This document shows, piece by piece, positions 5,524 through 5,685 of a DNA stretch of 5,685 nucleotides (position 1 is the first letter of the stretch; each line of letters starts with the position of its first letter). The stretch is from positions 1-5,685 of the forward strand of contig JAUYFR010000091.1 of the NCBI GenBank assembly GCA_030690855.1, in the 5' to 3' direction. The position numbers were made by a program, and so were the translations under genes. The notes below the pieces were generated by a model that searched no databases, was not told the DNA's origin, and saw only the letters and a program-made list of their open reading frames with translations. Source of the DNA: Gallionellaceae bacterium (lineage in GTDB: Bacteria > Pseudomonadota > Gammaproteobacteria > Burkholderiales > Gallionellaceae).

Positions 5524-5685
5524 CGCAAGCTGCTGCAACTGGTGAACGAGAAACATGTGAGCGGCTGGGACGATCCGCGCATGCCCACCATCAGCGGCAT
5601 GAGGCGGCGCGGCTACACGCCGGAAGGCATCCGCGAATTCGCCAGGCGCATCGGCGTGTCCAAGAGCGATAACATCGTCGACATG
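5524..5685 (+). pseudogene. glnS: In-frame continuation of glnS after the premature stop; runs off the window
   Basis: The 54 codons after the TAA stay in the same frame without another stop and read as the next part of GlnRS: RKLLQLV, then NEKHVSGWDDPRMPTISG, then RRRGYTPEGIREF and RRIGVSKSDN, colinear with E. coli GlnRS after its K270. No frameshift or deletion is seen, so a single codon change accounts for the break. GC-ending codons make up 47 of 54. If the stop is real this is a broken gene; if the stop is an error it is simply the rest of a normal gene whose C-terminal domains lie beyond the window. Confidence 0.85.

Overview
The window looks like chromosomal DNA of a Gram-negative proteobacterium. 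A lipid A gene (lpxH), three exported envelope proteins and the gene set together point to the Betaproteobacteria, perhaps a Nitrosomonadales-type lineage. That placement is inferred from protein resemblance and gene order, not from a search. Most of the window has moderate GC. The last 465 bases are clearly richer in GC.

Layout. On the + strand, the C-terminal end of pgpA (1-162) overlaps by one base an exported staphylococcal-type nuclease with a C-terminal Excalibur-like domain (162-842). Its stop codon abuts the stop codon of the next, convergent gene with no base between them. On the - strand, reading from 4485 down to 843, there is a compact four-gene cluster: an exported TPR protein, an exported L,D-transpeptidase, an exported cyclophilin-type peptidyl-prolyl isomerase, and lpxH. 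The first three are spaced by 3 bases and by a 1-base overlap, so they very probably form one operon. lpxH is separated by a 92-base gap filled by two facing arrays of degenerate heptamers. A 216-base divergent region carries a candidate extended -10 promoter and a leader hairpin for the operon, and a direct repeat with a weaker candidate promoter for glnS on the + strand. glnS (from 4702) runs off the window.

How the genes fit together. The - strand cluster has an envelope theme: peptidoglycan cross-linking or lipoprotein attachment (L,D-transpeptidase), periplasmic protein folding (cyclophilin), lipid A synthesis (LpxH) and a TPR protein that probably binds partners. The TPR protein and the L,D-transpeptidase share a homologous C-terminal domain of about 110 residues. 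They lie in the same reading frame, separated only by one stop codon and one sense codon.

The points most worth a second look are: (1) glnS has an in-frame TAA exactly where the catalytic lysine of the KMSKS-like loop should be, with perfectly readable GlnRS sequence after it; (2) third-position GC in glnS jumps from about 42% to over 80% near base 5220, suggesting recombination or a chimeric assembly; (3) the TPR and L,D-transpeptidase pair sharing a domain; (4) a possible internal start in the cyclophilin gene that would give a 164-residue cytosolic form; (5) the inverted heptamer arrays in front of lpxH. I saw no CRISPR array, transposase, tRNA or rRNA.
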